From: CAYPZL01 sp964415045
GTDB taxonomy: Bacteria; Planctomycetota; Phycisphaerae; Sedimentisphaerales; Anaerobacaceae
NCBI GenBank assembly: GCA_964415045.1
Contig: CAYPZL010000198.1
Location: 1-9,778, forward strand
Direction: 5' to 3'
Length of the DNA: 9,778 bases
Shown here: one piece after another, positions 6,081 to 9,778 of the stretch
Layout: the number at the start of each line of letters is the position of its first letter
Numbering within the stretch: the first letter of the stretch is position 1
Program-made: the position numbers and the translations under genes
Notes under the pieces: model-generated
Databases searched by the model: none
Seen by the model: the letters and a program-made list of their open reading frames with translations, nothing else
Told to the model about the DNA's origin: nothing

Positions 6081-6386
6081 TCAGAACAGCCCTTCGTCTT
6101 CGGTGTCGGGCGCGCCGCTCTTGCCGGCCCGCTCGTCCGTCTTCTCCTCCTCCGCGTCCGCTTCCTTTTCCCCGTCCTGCGCCGTGATCTTCTCGATGCG
6201 CTTCTCGGCCTCTTGCAGGATTCCGCGGCAGTGGTTGATCAGGGCCATCCCTTCCTCGTACTGCTCCAGGCTGTCCTGAAGCGGTATTTGCCCCTGCTCG
6301 ATCCGCTCCACGATTTCCTTGAGCTGCTTGATCGACTCTTCGAAGTTCAGCTTCTTGACATCTTCTTTGCGTTTCTTCTCGGCCAT
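6081..6386 (-). CDS. xseB: Exodeoxyribonuclease VII small subunit
   Basis: Small subunit of exonuclease VII, which with several copies per large subunit degrades single-stranded DNA in both directions to short oligonucleotides in the cytoplasm. The core NFEESIKQLKEIVERIEQGQ (14-33), followed by LQDSLEQYEEGMALI, is the canonical helical hairpin of XseB. At 101 aa it is longer than the roughly 80-aa E. coli protein. The extra residues (about 71-101) form a highly charged, mostly acidic tail, EKEADAEEEKTDERAGKS, ending in DTEDEGLF. The tail looks disordered, and its LF end recalls the hydrophobic end of sliding-clamp-binding motifs, but this is speculation. The gene begins 41 bp after the xseA stop, the usual xseA-xseB order. 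The ribosome site is weak (GGGGGA, about 10 nt away). Confidence 0.95.
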   Translation of the reverse strand: MAEKKRKEDVKKLNFEESIKQLKEIVERIEQGQIPLQDSLEQYEEGMALINHCRGILQEAEKRIEKITAQDGEKEADAEEEKTDERAGKSGAPDTEDEGLF

Positions 6387-6427
6387 CGAGTATGTTCCCC
6401 CGTGCGCATTGGTGAACCGGTGGATTT

Positions 6428-7792
6428 CTATTTGCCCCGTTTTACCGTGCCGGTGACCCGGCTTTCAATGAAATTCTCGTCGGCCAGCTCGGTCAGCAGC
6501 AGTTGGTCGGCAGCGACGTCGGCGGCGGTACGTACCACGCGTCCGGTCTGCTTGCTTGTCGTGATGCTGTAGCCACGGTGCAGGACGGACTTGGGATTCA
6601 GGGCCGCCAGGCGGTTCTCCTGGGCGGTGAGCTGGAGCCGGCGGTCGCCGAGGACGCGCGTCACGGCGGCCCGGCTGCGCCCGGTAAGCTCGTTCAGCTC
6701 GACCGTCATCCGGCCCAGCAACCGATGCGGCTCGATCCGGGCGATCTGCTCGTGATACCCCTCGATCTGCCGCCGCACCTGCGAAACCATCGCTCGCGCC
6801 GCGTCGGCCAGGTTCCACGCCAGCTCGTCGGCGTACTGCTGGCGATTGCGAACCGCCAATAAGGGGTTCCTGAACGCGGCGCTGGCGAGGACCGTCTGCA
6901 ACTGCTCGCCGCAGAGACCGAGCTGGGCCTGAACGCTGCCGGCCAGGCGCCGCTGTTGGTGGGCCAGGTCGCGGAGAACGTCCCGCATGTCCGGCACCGC
7001 CACCACGCCCGCCTTGGTCGGCGTCGAGGCCCGTTTGTCGGCCACGAGATCGGCGATCGTCACATCGACCTCGTGCCCGACGGCGCTGATAACCGGAATC
7101 CGCGAGTCAAAGATCGCCCGCGCGACGACCTCCTCGTTGAAGGCCCAGAGATCTTCGAGCGAGCCGCCCCCGCGACCGACGATCAGCAGATCGAGCCTCA
7201 GCCGTTCGTTGCGCCGGTTGACGTCCCGAATCGCGGCGGCGATCTCACCGGCGGCGCCCTCGCCCTGCACCGAGACCGGGTACAGCAGCAGCTTCGTGCA
7301 CGGCCAGCGGTTGTGAACGCTGTCGGCGATGTCGTGCACAGCCGCGCCGGATGCGCTCGTGAGAATCCCGATCCGCCTGGGGTATCGCGGGATCGGTTTT
7401 TTGTGGGCGTCGGCGAAGAGCCCCTCGGCTTCAAGCTTCCTGACCATCTGCTCGAAGGCCAACTGCAAGGCTCCCTTGCCCTCGGGCTCGAGTTTCTGGG
7501 CGTAGAACTGGTATCGCCCGCCGACCGTCCAGACCCCGATGCTGCCGGTCGCCAGTACCGCCATGCCGTCCTCGGGCCGGAAACGCACCCGCGCGAAACC
7601 GGACGACCACATCACGCAGGGCAACACCGAATCCTCGTCTTTGAGCGAGAAGTAGCAGTGCCCGCTGTGGTGTCGCTTCCAGCCGCTGATCTCGCCCCGG
7701 ACCACAAACGAGGCCGGCAGGTTCGCGTCCAGGACGTCCTTCACGAGCGAGTTGACCTGGCTGACCGTGTATATTCTCGGCTTGTCTTGCAT
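6428..7792 (-). CDS. xseA: Exodeoxyribonuclease VII large subunit
   Basis: Catalytic large subunit of exonuclease VII, 454 aa, full family length. The N-terminal OB-fold (about 5-105) includes RGEISGWKRHHSGHCYFSLK. The catalytic domain follows, with ILTSASGAAVHD (143-154), VGRGGGSLEDLWAFNEE (205-221) and SAVGHEVDVTIADLVADKRA (236-255). These are the conserved blocks of the family, including the Gly-rich loop and the GHE-D segment. The C-terminal part is helical and binds XseB. It ends with the usual LNPKSVLHRGYSI motif (about 405-417). It starts 25 bp after the stop of the secreted glycosidase-like gene and is followed by xseB. Both short gaps suggest one transcript. Roles known for the family are mismatch and recombination repair and clearance of ssDNA. 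Confidence 0.97.
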   Translation of the reverse strand: MQDKPRIYTVSQVNSLVKDVLDANLPASFVVRGEISGWKRHHSGHCYFSLKDEDSVLPCVMWSSGFARVRFRPEDGMAVLATGSIGVWTVGGRYQFYAQKLEPEGKGALQLAFEQMVRKLEAEGLFADAHKKPIPRYPRRIGILTSASGAAVHDIADSVHNRWPCTKLLLYPVSVQGEGAAGEIAAAIRDVNRRNERLRLDLLIVGRGGGSLEDLWAFNEEVVARAIFDSRIPVISAVGHEVDVTIADLVADKRASTPTKAGVVAVPDMRDVLRDLAHQQRRLAGSVQAQLGLCGEQLQTVLASAAFRNPLLAVRNRQQYADELAWNLADAARAMVSQVRRQIEGYHEQIARIEPHRLLGRMTVELNELTGRSRAAVTRVLGDRRLQLTAQENRLAALNPKSVLHRGYSITTSKQTGRVVRTAADVAADQLLLTELADENFIESRVTGTVKRGK

Positions 7793-7817
7793 CCGATGTA
7801 GAACCCCCTGAAAACGG

Positions 7818-9188
7818 CTACTTGACCAGCACCGCCCAATACCCGCGGGACGGACACGTGAGCTTGAGTTTGCCCGCGCCCCCGACGCGGCGGGCTTTGT
7901 GCCACTCGGACTTCATGATGTCCAGCCACCGCACGCTCACCGGCTTCGTCATCGCACGGACGTCCAGCGTCACCTCGCCGCCGTTGGTGAAATAGACGGC
8001 GTACTCCCGGCCCGGATGCGCCAGACAATACGCCTCGTTGTCCTGGCGCTGCGAAAGCAGATCGTTGTGAGGTTCGCAGGTGAACACGTGCATCTCGTCG
8101 GTCAGCATCCGCATGCTGCGGATATTGGCCCGGGCTTTTTCGCCCAACCCCAGGCCAGAATCGGGCCGATGGAACCGGGCCGAGGCCAGCCCGCCGAAGA
8201 TATTGCGCCAGAAACGCTCCATGCCGTCCCGGTCGTTGCCGAAGCGACCGGTGTCGGCGCCGTAGATCTTGACGTTGTTGAGCGGACGCCGCGTCCTGGC
8301 GATGCGGGCCCGCTGCTTCTGGGCGTTGTCCCAGTGGGCCTGGGCCTTCTGATGGTTGTTCTGCGAGATGTCCACGAAGGAGTACGTTTCCGGATGATCG
8401 AAGGTGGCCGAGTGCATGCGGTGCGACAGGTCCCACGGGTCCCACATCTCGGTCGTGTGGACCGTCACGCCGGCGGCCTTGGCCCTGGCCTTGATGTACT
8501 GCGACCAGTACTTGCCCCACTCGGGCGTCACCGAGGTCTCATTGTCCATGCAATAGAGCACGTTGCCATGCTGGAGCGAATACGAAAGGACCTGGTCCAC
8601 GAATCTCTGCTGGTACTTCAGCACGGTCTTCTGATTTCTTTCGGCCGGCACGGACCAGAAGAAGTTGTTCTCGGTCCGCGTCGGATGGCTCTTGACCTCC
8701 AGGGGCAGGCCCGTCTCTTCGGCGGTGTAATTGACGTTATTCTTCGGATTGAAGGGATTGACGGCCCAGTTGTCGCGGTAGTAATCGAAGGTCGCCCAGA
8801 CCTCGATCTGCACGATGATGCCGCGCTGCTCGGCCAGCGTAAGCAGTCTCTCGAACCGCCGCCAGTACTCGTCGTTCCACCGGTCCAGTGTGTACTTGCC
8901 GTTGTCCAGTTTGCGGAACGCCTGCACCTCGAAGCCCTTGTCGTTGCGCGAGCTCATCGTGTTCCGCACGTAGTTGCCGCCCACCGACTTGAGCAGGTCC
9001 AGATGCCCTTCGAGATCGGGGATCTGGAACAGGCTGTCGTCCTTGCTACCGCCAATCAGCAGGACGGGCTTGCCCTGGTATTGCCAGTAGGCGGGATTGG
9101 CCTCATAGACATCGATGCGACCGGCCGCCGCGCCCACCGCCGCCGGCGCCAGCACAGCCACACTCCACAGCATCCATTTTGAAATCAT
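7818..9188 (-). CDS. Secreted glycoside hydrolase-like protein (GH-A TIM barrel, DUF4038/apiosidase-like)
   Basis: A 456-aa exported protein. Residues 1 to about 22 are a Sec signal peptide (MISKWMLWSVAVLAPAAVGA). A barrel of the GH-A type follows, with KPVLLIGGSKDDSLFQ near the start, NYVRNTMSSRN (72-82), QRGIIVQIEVWATFDYYRDN (121-140) and VLYCMDNETSV, in which E217 is the best acid/base candidate at the end of strand 4. The last 90 residues (YAVYFTNGG...VRWLDIMKSEW...SRGYWAVLVK) resemble the C-terminal beta-sandwich found after DUF4038/GH140-like barrels. The segment where the nucleophile would be expected reads VKIYGADTGRFGND, with no obvious Glu. The start at 9188 has AAGGAGT 5 nt upstream; a longer reading to 9209 lacks this. 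The substrate is probably a plant or algal glycan, but the family assignment is by eye. Confidence 0.75.
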   Translation of the reverse strand: MISKWMLWSVAVLAPAAVGAAAGRIDVYEANPAYWQYQGKPVLLIGGSKDDSLFQIPDLEGHLDLLKSVGGNYVRNTMSSRNDKGFEVQAFRKLDNGKYTLDRWNDEYWRRFERLLTLAEQRGIIVQIEVWATFDYYRDNWAVNPFNPKNNVNYTAEETGLPLEVKSHPTRTENNFFWSVPAERNQKTVLKYQQRFVDQVLSYSLQHGNVLYCMDNETSVTPEWGKYWSQYIKARAKAAGVTVHTTEMWDPWDLSHRMHSATFDHPETYSFVDISQNNHQKAQAHWDNAQKQRARIARTRRPLNNVKIYGADTGRFGNDRDGMERFWRNIFGGLASARFHRPDSGLGLGEKARANIRSMRMLTDEMHVFTCEPHNDLLSQRQDNEAYCLAHPGREYAVYFTNGGEVTLDVRAMTKPVSVRWLDIMKSEWHKARRVGGAGKLKLTCPSRGYWAVLVK

Positions 9189-9193
9189 GTCCG

Positions 9194-9200
9194 ACTCCTT
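9194..9200 (-). promoter_or_regulatory. Ribosome binding site of the glycosidase-like gene
   Basis: AAGGAGT on the minus strand, 5 nt before the ATG at 9188. It decides this start, which also begins the signal peptide, over the in-frame ATG at 9209. Confidence 0.65.
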
Positions 9201-9226
9201 AGCATCCATGTACGACAGGAACGATT

Positions 9227-9243
9227 CGGGTGAGAGTCACCCG
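9227..9243. promoter_or_regulatory. Inverted repeat at the 5' end of the glycosidase transcript
   Basis: CGGGTGA-GAG-TCACCCG on the plus strand, perfect 7-bp arms around 3 nt. It spans roughly +3 to +19 of the transcript predicted from the 9253-9281 promoter. It could be a repressor operator or a 5' stem-loop that protects the mRNA. Confidence 0.5.
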
Positions 9244-9252
9244 GCGCGGATG

Positions 9253-9281
9253 ATTATACGCCCTCCCCACACCGACCTCAA
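9253..9281 (-). promoter_or_regulatory. Sigma70-like promoter of the glycosidase-xseAB unit
   Basis: TTGAGG (9276-9281), a 17-nt spacer and a consensus TATAAT (9253-9258) on the minus strand. The predicted start is near 9246, leaving a leader of about 58 nt before the ATG at 9188. Confidence 0.7.
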
Positions 9282-9357
9282 TCAGGAATCCCTCCCGCCC
9301 CGCATAAGCCCAAGGCAACGCCTCCGGGAGACCGCCCCCGCAGAAATCGACGCATCC

Positions 9358-9386
9358 TTGACGAATCCCCTCAGGGGAAGGATAAT
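9358..9386 (+). promoter_or_regulatory. Sigma70-like promoter of the HEPN gene
   Basis: TTGACG (9358-9363), a 17-nt spacer and GATAAT (9381-9386), each five of six to consensus. The predicted start is near 9393, giving a leader of about 47 nt before the ATG at 9440. The promoter faces away from the glycosidase promoter. Confidence 0.7.
9366..9378. promoter_or_regulatory. Inverted repeat inside the HEPN promoter spacer
   Basis: TCCCC-TCA-GGGGA lies wholly between the -35 and -10 elements of the HEPN promoter. A dimeric repressor bound here would block RNA polymerase, so it is a plausible operator. It is short, so chance is possible. Confidence 0.4.
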
Positions 9387-9390
9387 TCAG

Positions 9391-9420
9391 CCGGTGGAGG
9401 ACAAAAACAGGACCGGTGGA
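9391..9420 (+). repeat. 8-bp direct repeat in the HEPN leader
   Basis: CCGGTGGA occurs at 9391-9398 and again at 9413-9420, 22 bp apart start to start, or about two turns of DNA. The pair begins at the predicted transcription start. Tandem same-face sites of this kind can be operators, which would suit an autoregulated toxin-antitoxin-like gene. Confidence 0.4.
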
Positions 9421-9439
9421 ACGGGTTTCGTGTGAAAGC

Positions 9440-9708
9440 ATGAGTCAGAAAACGATCAATAACTGGCTGTCGCTTGCTGAGTATGACCTCAATCCGGCAG
9501 AAGCGATGTTTCAAACCAAACGATACCTGTACGTGGCCTTCATGTGGCAGCAAGCCATTGAGAAACTCTTGAAGGCTGGCTATGTGAAGGGACGTTCTTC
9601 CACCCCCCGTACACGCACAATCTCCTGCGACTCCTTCAGGATGTTCCGTGGGCCGATGAGGCCAGCATTTTGTCTGAAATCATCAGCACGGGAATCGAGT
9701 TGATTTGA
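9440..9708 (+). pseudogene. HEPN-domain protein gene, frameshifted and C-terminally truncated
   Basis: From the ATG at 9440 the first 50 codons give a typical HEPN start: WLSLAEYDLNPAEAM (9-23), then YLYVAFMWQQAIEKLLKAGY (29-48). After 9589 the open frame becomes unrelated and ends at 9703. The -1 frame from about 9592 continues the domain as HPPYTHNLLRLL and runs to TGA at 9706-9708. One base therefore appears to be missing within 9587-9592 (AAGGGAC). Even when repaired, the product is about 89 aa. Family members are usually about 120-140 aa, and the C-terminal part after the PPYTHNL block is not recognisable. HEPN proteins of this type often pair with a minimal nucleotidyltransferase in toxin-antitoxin modules; none is visible, though the window ends 70 bp later. 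Local GC is lower than in the neighbours, suggesting acquisition. A sequencing error is the main alternative to a true mutation. Confidence 0.7.
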
Positions 9709-9778
9709 CAAACGTGAATTCTCACTGGACTTTTGCAAAATGGAGATTAGGCTTGCTTTAGGGAGGAAAAATCTTCTT
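9709..9778 (+). other. Right-edge tail with possible ribosome site
   Basis: AT-rich sequence after the HEPN remnant with no open gene. GGGAGG at 9761-9766 could serve as a ribosome site for a plus-strand gene beginning just beyond the window. This cannot be tested here. Confidence 0.25.

Noticed and set aside
6956..7801. A plus-strand open frame opposite xseA
   Set aside because: xseA is unmistakable on the minus strand; the shadow has no family features.
7899..9182. A 427-codon plus-strand open frame opposite the glycosidase-like gene
   Set aside because: Antisense shadow with no motifs; the minus strand has a signal peptide, ribosome site and promoter.
9585..9595. Programmed ribosomal frameshift in the HEPN gene
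   Set aside because: There is no X-XXY-YYZ slippery heptamer at GTGAAGGGAC and no obvious downstream stem; a one-base deletion or sequencing error is simpler.
1..9778. CRISPR array, transposase, integrase or attachment site
   Set aside because: No regularly spaced direct repeats and no such protein families; the tRNA-Leu 3' end is not duplicated elsewhere in the window as far as I can see by eye.

Overview
The window is GC-rich and almost fully coding. It suggests a carbohydrate-degrading planctomycete, perhaps of the Phycisphaerae or a related lineage. This rests on gene content: a Tat-signal Gfo/Idh/MocA oxidoreductase, a secreted DUF6807 protein, a xylose-isomerase-like TIM-barrel protein and a secreted GH-A-like glycosidase, a mix typical of planctomycete genomes. 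The taxonomic call is inference; there is no rRNA or ribosomal protein here.

Layout: all genes from 9188 down to 157 lie on the minus strand, in this transcription order: secreted glycoside-hydrolase-like protein, xseA, xseB, tRNA-Leu(UAG), a lipoprotein MTA/SAH nucleosidase, an AzgA/PbuG-type purine permease, a sugar isomerase/epimerase-like TIM-barrel protein, a DUF6807 protein, and a Gfo/Idh/MocA oxidoreductase. Gaps are short (22-67 bp) except around the tRNA and before the permease. At the right edge a lower-GC plus-strand gene, divergent from the glycosidase, encodes a HEPN-domain protein. It carries an apparent -1 frameshift and is truncated.

Three functional groups can be read. (1) Glycosidase-xseA-xseB: a secreted sugar enzyme directly upstream of both exonuclease VII subunits, probably transcribed from a clear TTGAGG-17-TATAAT promoter. 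(2) Nucleosidase-permease: the nucleosidase has a lipobox and should act outside the cytoplasm, next to an adenine/hypoxanthine/guanine permease, which suggests extracytoplasmic purine release and uptake. (3) TIM barrel-DUF6807-Gfo/Idh: a tight three-gene unit that looks like a small sugar or glycoside modification pathway of unknown substrate.

The 250-bp divergent region (9189-9439) is the richest regulatory stretch. It has two well-formed sigma70-like promoters, each with an inverted repeat (one at the 5' end of the predicted glycosidase transcript, one inside the -35/-10 spacer of the HEPN promoter), plus an 8-bp direct repeat at 22-bp spacing just upstream of the HEPN start. I see no CRISPR array, transposase or integrase. 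The strongest candidates for something undescribed are the DUF6807 trio and the exported nucleosidase/permease pair; neither is proven by sequence alone.
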